A stretch of 64,000 nucleotides of DNA, taken from NCBI GenBank assembly GCA_937976305.1, contig CALJSB010000018.1, forward strand, positions 1 through 64,000, in the 5' to 3' direction. A program made the translations under genes and the position numbers. The stretch comes from an uncultured Acidimicrobiales bacterium (lineage in GTDB: Bacteria; Actinomycetota; Acidimicrobiia; Acidimicrobiales; SZUA-35). Numbering within the stretch: the stretch's first letter is position 1; every line of letters starts with the position of its first letter. Positions 1-7,988 of this stretch are shown here, piece after piece. The notes below the pieces were generated by a model. It ran no database searches, had not been told where the DNA came from, and was given only the letters and a program-made list of their open reading frames with translations.

Positions 1-2
1 TG

Positions 3-263
3 ATGGCGCTCGCCGACCTCGCCGTCTACGCCGCGATCTTCACCCGGGCCGGTGTCGTTCCGCTCGCCGTCACGAACGAACTCAAAATGAACTTCCTTCG
101 GCCGGCGATCGGTCGTGACGTGTTGGCTCGAGGCCGACTGATGAAGCTCGGTCGCCGGGTCGCCTTCGGCACAGTCGAACTCTTCGAAGAGCCCGAACCT
201 GATCGTTTGGTCGCCCATGCCACTTGCAGCTACGTCATGCCAGACGCTGAACCCACGACGTGA
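3..263 (+). CDS. PaaI-family hotdog thioesterase, C-terminal part (5' end probably outside the window)
   Basis: ALADLAVYAA...AVTNELKMNFLRPAIGRDVLARGRLMKLGRR pattern of PaaI-like thioesterases; ORF starts at the window edge. Confidence 0.75.
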   Translation: MALADLAVYAAIFTRAGVVPLAVTNELKMNFLRPAIGRDVLARGRLMKLGRRVAFGTVELFEEPEPDRLVAHATCSYVMPDAEPTT

Positions 264-1756
264 CGCTCCCGACCGTCTGGATCCTCGGTGACCAGCTCAA
301 TCGAACCGTCGGCGCTCTCGCTGACAAGTCGCCGGCTGATTGCCGAGTGCTCCTTGTCGAGAGCCACGCCAAGATCAGTTCGAAGCGCTGGCATCGTCAG
401 CGCCTGCATCTCGTGTTGTCGTCGATGGCGCACTTCGCTGCGGAGTTGCGGGACGAGGGGTTCGATGTCGATCACCGGCAAGCCTCCAGCCTCGAAACAG
501 GACTGAAGGCACACGCAGACGAGTTTGATGTCGAGACCGTCATCGCGATGGAGCCGATGAGCTGGGACGGGCGGGCGATGCTCGAACGGCTCGGGGTGCA
601 GACCATCGCCAATGATCAGTTTCTGTGCCACTACGACGAGTTCGCAGCGTGGGTCGAGCCTCGCAAGTCCTTCAAGATGGAGGACTTCTACCGCTGGCAG
701 CGGCAACGGCTCGACTTGCTGATGGACGGTGACGAGCCCGCGGGCGGCGCGTGGAACTTCGACCATGACAACCGCGAGCCGCCGCCGAAGGACGGGCGCT
801 CGTGGCCCGAGATCACCAGCTTCGAGCACGACGACATCGATCGAGATGTGCTGAATCGCATGTCTGACCTCGATGTCTGGGGCGCCGAACCGGACGGCAC
901 TTGGCCCGTCACCCGGGCCCAGGCAAAGCAGCGGCTCGATAAGTTCATCGCCACCGGACTCGCTCCCTTTGGTCCGCACGAAGACGCCATGCTCCAGGAG
1001 GAGTGGAAGCTCGCGCACTCAACGTTGTCGTCGTCGATGAACCTCGGCTTGCTCACACCGCTCGAAGTAGCTGAAGCAGCCGAGGTTGCCTACCGAGAAG
1101 GCAGCGCACCGATCAACTCCGTCGAGGGTTTCGTGCGCCAGGTGATCGGCTGGCGGGAGTACGTGTGGGGCGTCTACTGGCTCTGGATGCCCGACTATCG
1201 CGACGGCAACCAACTGGCAGCCCAACGTCCGGTACCGCCGGTATTCCTCGGCGAGGCCGAGACCTCGATGGCCTGTGTTGCCGGTGCACTACGGCATGTG
1301 CATGACCACGGGTATGCCCACCACATCCAGCGCCTCATGGTGCTCGGCAACCTTGCGCTCACCTCGGGCGTCGACCCCTGGGCCATGACCGAGTGGATGT
1401 GGGCCAGCTTCGTTGATGGTGCCGAGTGGGTGATGCTGCCGAACGTGATCGGCATGGCGCTCCACGCCGACGGCGGGCGGATGGCCACCAAGCCCTATGC
1501 CTCGGGCGGCGCCTACATCAACAAGATGAGCGACTCGTGCAAGGGGTGTGTCTTCGATCCGAAGAAGCGCACCGGCGAGAAGGCGTGTCCGTTCACAACG
1601 CTCTACTGGGATTTCCTCGATCGCAATGCCGAGGAGTTCGCTGGCAACCACCGCATGGCTCGCCAGCTCGGTGGGCTTCGTCGGCTCAAGGATCTCGACG
1701 ACGTGCGAGCCCGAGCCCGCGAAGTACTCGTCGCCCTCGACGCCGGCAAGCTCTAG
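260..1756 (+). CDS. Cryptochrome/photolyase-related protein (DPRP / FeS-BCP, PhrB-type 6-4 photolyase-like)
   Basis: WILGDQLN start, QRLMVLGNLALTSGVDPWAMTEWMWASFVDGAEWVMLPNVIGMALHADGG, and C-terminal Cys cluster SCKGCVFDPKKRTGEKACPFTTLYW. Confidence 0.93.
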   Translation: MTLPTVWILGDQLNRTVGALADKSPADCRVLLVESHAKISSKRWHRQRLHLVLSSMAHFAAELRDEGFDVDHRQASSLETGLKAHADEFDVETVIAMEPMSWDGRAMLERLGVQTIANDQFLCHYDEFAAWVEPRKSFKMEDFYRWQRQRLDLLMDGDEPAGGAWNFDHDNREPPPKDGRSWPEITSFEHDDIDRDVLNRMSDLDVWGAEPDGTWPVTRAQAKQRLDKFIATGLAPFGPHEDAMLQEEWKLAHSTLSSSMNLGLLTPLEVAEAAEVAYREGSAPINSVEGFVRQVIGWREYVWGVYWLWMPDYRDGNQLAAQRPVPPVFLGEAETSMACVAGALRHVHDHGYAHHIQRLMVLGNLALTSGVDPWAMTEWMWASFVDGAEWVMLPNVIGMALHADGGRMATKPYASGGAYINKMSDSCKGCVFDPKKRTGEKACPFTTLYWDFLDRNAEEFAGNHRMARQLGGLRRLKDLDDVRARAREVLVALDAGKL

Positions 1757-1786
1757 CTCTCCCGGCAGCTCTCCCGGGACCCACCT

Positions 1787-1895
1787 CGAACTGGAGTGCC
1801 CCACCGTCTGAAACGCCGGTATCAGCCTCCAGATCGGACAAGGCCTGCGAACTGGAGTGCCCCAGCGTCTAAAACGCCGGTGTGAGACTCCAGAT
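1787..1895. repeat. Tandem pair of imperfect palindromic repeats (family A, pair 1)
   Basis: GAACTGGAGTGCCCCACCGTCTGAAACGCCGGTATCAGCCTCCAGATC then GAACTGGAGTGCCCCAGCGTCTAAAACGCCGGTGTGAGACTCCAGATC. Confidence 0.85.
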
Positions 1896-2530
1896 CAGCG
1901 GTCGGCGAGGTGGTCGACGAGCTCGAGTCGCCCGACGATCGAGGCAGGCGCAAGGTAGGTGCCCGGCGTGGTGACGGCGTTCGCGCCGATACGACAAACG
2001 GGCGCGACAGCGGCACCGAACTTGGTCAATCCGGTGTGATGAACCTCGTTGTTGATGAGCACCGAGATCGACTTGTCCTCGCGCTCGTTGAAGTGATTGG
2101 CGAGCACGGCCCCTGCTTCGATGTTGGTCCCGTAACCGATGACGCTGTTACCGACGTAGTTGAGGTGGGCGAGCGCTACATCCTCAAAGACCCAACTCGA
2201 CTTCACCTCGGTCGACGGGCCAACCACGCATCCACGGCCGAGATACACACCATTACGGAGCCGAGCATGCGGGCCGACCACCGCACCAGCTTCGACCACG
2301 ACGGGCCCGGTCAAGACCGCTGACGGGTGAACCTCCGCAGAAGTATGGACAATCGAGTCACCCGTTCGAACGAAGTCGTCCCCAAACGCGTGGGCGAGGC
2401 CGACGAGCACGTCAGCTAAGCGGTCGGCGGCTTCCCACGGAGCGAGCGTCGCAACCTCGGCGAGGTACGAGGGCAGCTCGAGTGAATACAACTGCAATTC
2501 GAGCGGCGCCATCGTCTCAGTTAACTCCAA
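1895..2530 (-). CDS. Left-handed beta-helix (hexapeptide repeat) acyltransferase/nucleotidyltransferase-like protein
   Basis: Hexapeptide repeats VHPSAVLTGPVVVEAGAVVGPHARLRNGVYLGRGCVVGPSTEVKSSWVFEDVALAHLNYVGNSVIGYGTNIEAGAVLANH. Confidence 0.85.
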   Translation of the reverse strand: MELTETMAPLELQLYSLELPSYLAEVATLAPWEAADRLADVLVGLAHAFGDDFVRTGDSIVHTSAEVHPSAVLTGPVVVEAGAVVGPHARLRNGVYLGRGCVVGPSTEVKSSWVFEDVALAHLNYVGNSVIGYGTNIEAGAVLANHFNEREDKSISVLINNEVHHTGLTKFGAAVAPVCRIGANAVTTPGTYLAPASIVGRLELVDHLADR

Positions 2531-2548
2531 CTCGCCGTCAGCTGTCTC

Positions 2549-2657
2549 GAACTGGAGGCTTCTACCGTCTGAAACGCCGGTGGGACACTCCAGATCGGGA
2601 AAGGTGTGCGAACTGGAGGCGCCAGCCGTCTAAAACGCCGGTGGGGAACTCCAGAAC
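2549..2657. repeat. Tandem pair of imperfect palindromic repeats (family A, pair 2)
   Basis: GAACTGGAGGCTTCTACCGTCTGAAACGCCGGTGGGACACTCCAGATC then GAACTGGAGGCGCCAGCCGTCTAAAACGCCGGTGGGGAACTCCAGAAC; same orientation as 1787-1895. Confidence 0.85.
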
Positions 2658-2663
2658 GGGTGT

Positions 2664-2682
2664 GGGGTTGGGGAGGGTGGGG
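2664..2682 (+). promoter_or_regulatory. Putative G-quadruplex motif in the 5' leader of the DUF2256/DUF3253 gene
   Basis: GGGGTTGGGGAGGGTGGGG, four G-runs with loops of 2, 1 and 1 nt, ending about 14 nt before the ATG at 2697. Confidence 0.5.
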
Positions 2683-2696
2683 CAGAATGGAGTCGG

Positions 2697-3116
2697 ATGT
2701 CTCGTCGATCTCGCCCCTCGCCGCAGGACGAAACGAAAATCTGCGCGTCGTGTGGCCGCACGATCGAGTGGCGCAAGAAGTGGGAGCGCAATTGGGACGA
2801 GATCCGCTACTGCTCAGATCGCTGCCGCACACGCAAGATCCAGCCGATCGATCGACAGCTCGAAGACGCAATTTTGGCGCTCCTCGAGAAGCGGAAGGCC
2901 GGCACGACGATCTGCCCGTCAGAAGTTGCGCGTCAGGTCCACGGTCAGCTGGGAAAACCGGGGGATGATGGATGGCGAGAGCTGATGGAGCCAACTCGGG
3001 CCGCCGCCCGCCGGCTGGTTGCCTCTGACTCGGTGGACATCACTCAGAAAGGCCACGTCGTGGACCCTTCAACCGCAAAGGGACCCATTCGCATTCGTCG
3101 GAGGGCCAACGGTTGA
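2697..3116 (+). CDS. DUF2256 (Cys4-like) plus DUF3253 domain fusion protein
   Basis: N-terminal [31 protein letters not shown] (DUF2256-like); C-terminal [31 protein letters not shown]...[32 protein letters not shown] (DUF3253-like). Confidence 0.85.
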   Translation: MSRRSRPSPQDETKICASCGRTIEWRKKWERNWDEIRYCSDRCRTRKIQPIDRQLEDAILALLEKRKAGTTICPSEVARQVHGQLGKPGDDGWRELMEPTRAAARRLVASDSVDITQKGHVVDPSTAKGPIRIRRRANG

Positions 3117-4351
3117 CCGCGCTCCCATCTCCCGAGCCCGGCCGCCGCGCCGCCGAGGCGTACGTCTCAGAACACTTCAAGCACCTGGTGTGCGATGACG
3201 TCAACGGATCTGACAGCTTCGTCGGCGGGCAAGAAGCAGCCGACAAGGCACTGGCCGCCTTCGACGTGAAGGGTTACGCCCAGCGTCGCAACGAGGTCTT
3301 CCCCATTCCCAAGCGCGGCGCCTCGCTGCTGTCCCCCTACATTCGCCATGGTCTGCTGCATCTCGCTGACGTGTGGGACGCCGTGAGTGAGGGACCAGGG
3401 CGCGACGTCGACAAGTTTCGCGACGAGCTCATGTGGCAGGAGTTCGCTCGGCACTGGTATGCCCGTCTCGGTCATCGAACCCGACACGGTGTTCGCAACG
3501 AGATCGCCGTCGCTGTTGGCGGCGATGGCGACCGAGAGGTCGGTCTCGAAGGCTGGAATCGCGATCTCGCCTGCCTCGAACTGACCGTCGACGAACTCGA
3601 AGAAGAAGGTTGGCTCGTCAACCAAACCCGCATGTGGTTGGCCAGCCATTGGGCCGTGCGACAGCAGCGCCCCTGGCAAGACGGCGAAGACGTGTTCTTC
3701 CGCCACCTGCTCGACGGGTCGCGAGCGGCGAATCGATTGGGCTGGCAATGGACAACCGGGGTCGGCTCGTCGAAGGCCTACGGCTTCAGCCGTTGGCAGG
3801 TTGAGAAGCGGGCGCCAGGTTTGTGCGCTTCGTGCGATCTCGTCCACGCCTGCCCCGTCGAAGACTGGCCGAGCGATCCGTCGACCGAGCGTCTCGATGC
3901 GCTGGCGCTCTTGAAGTCAGACCCGAATCTCGAACGCACGGCCGGACCCGACGCCCCGCACCACATTTCTCCACCCGACGCGGTGTGGATCACCGCCGAG
4001 TCGCTCGGCGACCACGATCCGGCGTTGGCTGCCAATCCGGAGCTTCCGGTGGTGTTTGTGTTTGATGAGCCTTTGCTCGAACGACTGATGCTCTCGTCGA
4101 AGCGCCTTGTGTTCTTGACCGAGACGCTGGCGGGCCTGGCCACGACCCGACAGCTGGAGATCTATCGAGGAGAGCCGACGGCCGAACTCGCCGGGCGTTC
4201 GGTGGCAACCACGTTTGCCCCAGTCCCCGGGTTCGCCCGCCGAGCCGAAGCGATCCAACCCGCTGAGCTCCACCCGTGGCCGTGGATGGTTCGGCCCACC
4301 TCTGGCTCGATTGCGTCCTACAGCGCGTGGCGTCGCTCGGTGCGAGTCTGA
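3113..4351 (+). CDS. Photolyase/cryptochrome homologue with FAD-binding domain N-terminal and alpha/beta-like domain C-terminal
   Basis: FAD domain: [54 protein letters not shown] and [45 protein letters not shown]-terminal [30 protein letters not shown] resembles the N-terminal photolyase alpha/beta domain. Confidence 0.85.
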   Translation: MTALPSPEPGRRAAEAYVSEHFKHLVCDDVNGSDSFVGGQEAADKALAAFDVKGYAQRRNEVFPIPKRGASLLSPYIRHGLLHLADVWDAVSEGPGRDVDKFRDELMWQEFARHWYARLGHRTRHGVRNEIAVAVGGDGDREVGLEGWNRDLACLELTVDELEEEGWLVNQTRMWLASHWAVRQQRPWQDGEDVFFRHLLDGSRAANRLGWQWTTGVGSSKAYGFSRWQVEKRAPGLCASCDLVHACPVEDWPSDPSTERLDALALLKSDPNLERTAGPDAPHHISPPDAVWITAESLGDHDPALAANPELPVVFVFDEPLLERLMLSSKRLVFLTETLAGLATTRQLEIYRGEPTAELAGRSVATTFAPVPGFARRAEAIQPAELHPWPWMVRPTSGSIASYSAWRRSVRV

Positions 4352-4800
4352 TGACCGATCCGCAGGACGACAGCTGCGTCGAGATCGACATTCCGTCGAG
4401 CGTCGACATGGTGACCGTCGTTCGCATGGTTGTCTCTGCTGCCGCCACTGCGCTGGGTTCTCTTGATGGCGACCGTCTCGACGATCTTCGTTGGGTCACC
4501 TCCGAAGCGACCACCAATGCCATTCAGGCTAACCAGCGCCGCGCCGACGACGAAGAGATGCCCACAACGCCTCGAGTGCAGATGCAGTGCGCCGCCGGTA
4601 CCGACTTCGTTGCTCTCACCGTGGTCGACGGCGGCAACGGCATTGATGATGCGCCAGAGATTCCCGAGATCACGCACCCCGATCGTCTGTTGATCGAGGG
4701 CGGATTCGGGGTGCCGCTCATGAAAGAGCTGACTCGGGGCGAGATGGAGTACGTCACCGGTCCAGACGGCACGACGCTCGAGTTGCGCGTCCAGCGCTGA
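4351..4800 (+). CDS. RsbW/SpoIIAB-like anti-sigma regulatory factor (HATPase domain)
   Basis: ATGA overlap with upstream stop; N-box SEATTNAIQA, G1 VVDGGNGID, G2 GGFGVPLMKEL. Confidence 0.82.
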   Translation: MTDPQDDSCVEIDIPSSVDMVTVVRMVVSAAATALGSLDGDRLDDLRWVTSEATTNAIQANQRRADDEEMPTTPRVQMQCAAGTDFVALTVVDGGNGIDDAPEIPEITHPDRLLIEGGFGVPLMKELTRGEMEYVTGPDGTTLELRVQR

Positions 4801-4934
4801 TTGCCCTCCGGGCGGCCGTTGCGCACGGAGAGCTATCACTTGGGCGTCGGCTTCGCCGAGCCGCTACTCGCGATCGGCTCGCACGCTCGGGGCTGGCTCG
4901 TCCCTCGCCACGCGTACTGGACGATCGCCTGGTA

Positions 4935-4956
4935 GGGGTCAGGTACTTTTCGTCAA
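4935..4956. repeat. Short dispersed repeat GGGTCAGGTACTT..CGTCA (copy 1)
   Basis: AGGGGTCAGGTACTTTTCGTCA; a similar string occurs at about 25820. Confidence 0.55.
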
Positions 4957-5051
4957 CGCACAGCTCCGCCGACCAAGCTTGCACAGCGAGCGTGAGGAAC
5001 GCTCTCAAGGCGTTGAGCGAGGACGCCATAGTGTCAGCTACGAACTGAAGA

Positions 5052-5130
5052 GTGGAGGGGACGGGTTGCCCGAACGCCGCGACTTCTGAGCGAAGCGAAT
5101 AGGAGCAAGCGGGTGACCCCTCCCCTCCAC
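5052..5130. terminator. Long inverted repeat between convergent genes
   Basis: Arms GTGGAGGGGACGGGTTGCCCG (5052-5072) and CGGGTGACCCCTCCCCTCCAC (5110-5130), near-perfect complements. Confidence 0.6.
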
Positions 5131-5134
5131 GGAG

Positions 5135-6307
5135 TTAGTAGATCTCGATGAGGCCGGCGGCGCCTTGGCCGCCACCGATGCACATCGTGACAACGCCGAG
5201 CTTGGCGCCACGGCGCTTGCCCTCTTGCAGGATGTGTCCGGCGCAGCGGGTGCCCGTCATGCCGAACGGGTGACCGATCGAGATCGAACCACCGTTGACG
5301 TTGTACTTCTCGGGGTCGATACCGAGCGTGTCACGGCTGTAGAGACACTGGCTGGCGAATGCCTCGTTGAGCTCCCAGATGTCGATGTCGTCGACGGTCA
5401 GGCCATGACGCTTGAGCAGCTTCGGGACGGCGTAGATCGGTCCGATGCCCATCTCGTCTGGCTCGCAGCCAGCGACAGCCCAACCTTTGAAGGCACCCAT
5501 GGGCTCGATGTTGCGTCGAGATGCTTCTTCGTCAGACATCATCACCACAGCGGCTGCGCCGTCGGAAAGCTGTGAGGCGTTTCCGGCGGTGATGTAGTTG
5601 CCGTCGCCACGGACTGGCTTGAGCTTGGCGAGGCCTTCGATCGTGGTGCTCGGACGGTTGCACTCGTCCTTGTCGACGGTGTAATCGACGATGGACTCTT
5701 CGCCGGTCTCGCGGTCGACGAGCTTCATCTTGGTTTCCATTGGCACGATCTCGTCTTCATAGAGACCGTTCTCCTGAGCAGCGGCCGTGCGGACCTGCGA
5801 TTCGAGCGAGTACTCGTCCTGGTATTCGCGGCTCACGTTGTAGCGCTCGGCGACGATGTCGGCGGTCTCGATCATGGCCATGTAGATCGCCGGGTACTTG
5901 AGCGTGAGCTCTGGGTCCATGTTGACCTCGCCACCCATGCCGGGGCTGGGGATCGAGATCGACTCGACGCCACCAGCGACGACGACATCTGCGGAGTCCA
6001 TCTTGATGTGGTTGGCGGCAACGGCAATCGAGTTGAGTCCGGACGAGCAGTGACGCTGGATGGTGTTGCCACCTGTTGTCACGGGCAGGCCGGCGAGAAG
6101 CCCGGCCAATCGGCCGAGGTTGCCGGCGCCGTGGGCACCGTTGCCGAGAGCGACGTCTTCGACGGCTTCGGGCTCGACACCAGCTTTGCTGACGGCGTGC
6201 TTGATGGCGTGGGCAGCCATGGACATGGCTGGCGTCTGGTTGAATCCGCCACGGCCGGCCTTGGCCAATCCGGTGCGGGCGTACGAAACAAAGACGGCTT
6301 CGCGCAT
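5135..6307 (-). CDS. Acetyl-CoA acetyltransferase (thiolase)
   Basis: MREAVFVSYARTGLAKA..., QRHCSSGLNSIAVAANHI active Cys, NVNGGSISIGHPFGMTGTRCAGH, CIGGGQGAAGLIE. Confidence 0.95.
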   Translation of the reverse strand: MREAVFVSYARTGLAKAGRGGFNQTPAMSMAAHAIKHAVSKAGVEPEAVEDVALGNGAHGAGNLGRLAGLLAGLPVTTGGNTIQRHCSSGLNSIAVAANHIKMDSADVVVAGGVESISIPSPGMGGEVNMDPELTLKYPAIYMAMIETADIVAERYNVSREYQDEYSLESQVRTAAAQENGLYEDEIVPMETKMKLVDRETGEESIVDYTVDKDECNRPSTTIEGLAKLKPVRGDGNYITAGNASQLSDGAAAVVMMSDEEASRRNIEPMGAFKGWAVAGCEPDEMGIGPIYAVPKLLKRHGLTVDDIDIWELNEAFASQCLYSRDTLGIDPEKYNVNGGSISIGHPFGMTGTRCAGHILQEGKRRGAKLGVVTMCIGGGQGAAGLIEIY

Positions 6308-6491
6308 GTTGGTGCTCCTGGGTCTAGGGGCCAATCGAGCCCCGTGGATCCGAAGAACGTACCCATTCGACCGTCGAGCGGTCAAAGTGCGGAGAAGGGC
6401 GACGCTCTACTTACATCGCTTTTCCTGCCGATAGGACAGGATCTAGAGCCCCCATCGCCTAGGGGTCCCCGCCCGAAAGTACGATGTCCCG

Positions 6492-7886
6492 GTGTCCGAA
6501 TCGTCAATCAAAGTTCGACGAGAAGCGTGGAGTGGCGGCGACACGCGTCTTGCCAAGACCGTTGCCAGGCCGATGGTCCGCTTTCTCGCCCAGGAAGCGG
6601 CCTCTGGTGTGCTGCTTCTCGTCGCCACAGCCGTTGCCCTGATCTGGGCCAACTCTGCGTGGAGCGACAGCTACCACCACTTCTGGGAAACCGAAGTCGA
6701 CATTGCCATCGGTTCGTGGATGCCCTTCCTGCACGACGGCCACGGCCTCCCGCTCGAGATCTGGGTGAACGACGCCCTCATGGTGCTGTTCTTCTTTGTT
6801 GTCGGTCTCGAGATCAAGTCCGAGTTGGTCGTTGGCGACCTACGTGATCCAAAGATTGCTGCCCTTCCGGCCATTGGAGCGATCGGCGGCATGGTTGTGC
6901 CCGCCGCACTCTTCGCAGCCATCAACATCGGTGGCGAAGGCATCGATGGCTGGGGCATCCCCATGGCCACCGACATTGCGTTCGCTGTCGGCGTCCTCGC
7001 CCTTCTCGGCAACAGCATCCCGAAAAAGCTGAAGCTGTTCCTGCTGACGCTTGCGATCGTCGACGACATCGGCGCCATCATGGTGATTGCGATCTTCTAC
7101 ACGAGCACGATCTATTTCAACTGGTTGATTTACGCCTTGCTCGGGTTGGTGGCCGTCGTCGCCATGCAGCGGATGAAGATCTGGTACACCCCGATGTACA
7201 TCATCGTGGGCATCTTCGTGTGGTACGCCACGTTCCGTTCGGGGGTGCACGCCACCATTGCTGGTGTGGCGCTCGGCATGCTGACGCCAGCCCGACCCCT
7301 TGTCGGTCCGCGTCGTTTCGAGTCGCTCGAAGATCTCATCTCGGGCGACACCGCCGACCCCGCTGGGCTCCGCAACGCCAACTGGAAACTGCGCGAGTCG
7401 GTGTCAGTCTGCAGCCGACAGCTCTCGCTGGTCAGCCCGTGGACCAGTTTCTTCGTCATCCCGATCTTCGCGTTGGCCAATGCGGGCGTGTCGCTTTCAG
7501 GCGAGGCGATCCGAGAAGCCACCACCTCGGCAGTGAGCATCGGCATCGTGGTCGGCCTGGTGATAGGTAAACCGCTCGGCATCTACGTGTTCTCGGTGTT
7601 CGCCACTCGATCTGGTGCGGCGGTGCTGCCCGAGGGTGTCACCATGCGCCATGTCCTGGGTGCTGGCGCCGTCGCCGGTATCGGCTTCACGGTTGCTCTG
7701 TTCATCAACAATCTGGCCTTCACCGACAACGATGCGATCAAAGACCAGGCAACGCTCGGTATTCTTTTCGCCTCGTTGGCGGCATCCATCCTCGGCGCAG
7801 TCATCCTTCGAGGAGCTCCTCCTGCGAAGAGCGTGCCGGACACTGCTGGAGCGGCCGAAGCCGAGCCGGTCGAGGCATCTATTTGA
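6492..7886 (+). CDS. nhaA: Na+/H+ antiporter NhaA
   Basis: NDALMVLFFFVVGLEIKSELVVGDL, PMATDIAFAVGVLALLG, LTLAIVDDIGAIMVIAIFYT. Confidence 0.96.
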   Translation: MSESSIKVRREAWSGGDTRLAKTVARPMVRFLAQEAASGVLLLVATAVALIWANSAWSDSYHHFWETEVDIAIGSWMPFLHDGHGLPLEIWVNDALMVLFFFVVGLEIKSELVVGDLRDPKIAALPAIGAIGGMVVPAALFAAINIGGEGIDGWGIPMATDIAFAVGVLALLGNSIPKKLKLFLLTLAIVDDIGAIMVIAIFYTSTIYFNWLIYALLGLVAVVAMQRMKIWYTPMYIIVGIFVWYATFRSGVHATIAGVALGMLTPARPLVGPRRFESLEDLISGDTADPAGLRNANWKLRESVSVCSRQLSLVSPWTSFFVIPIFALANAGVSLSGEAIREATTSAVSIGIVVGLVIGKPLGIYVFSVFATRSGAAVLPEGVTMRHVLGAGAVAGIGFTVALFINNLAFTDNDAIKDQATLGILFASLAASILGAVILRGAPPAKSVPDTAGAAEAEPVEASI

Positions 7887-7988
7887 CGCTTGCCCGCCGT
7901 CGTTACCGCGACTGTGTCATCCTCAATCGTCCATCAATTCTCCCTGGGTGTTCGCAAAAACACTCTCTGACTTCCTACCCTCCCCGCT

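Noticed and set aside
230-1018. 262-aa minus-strand ORF
   Set aside because: Fully antisense to the photolyase gene; long shadow ORFs are expected in high-GC coding DNA and the translation has no recognisable motifs.
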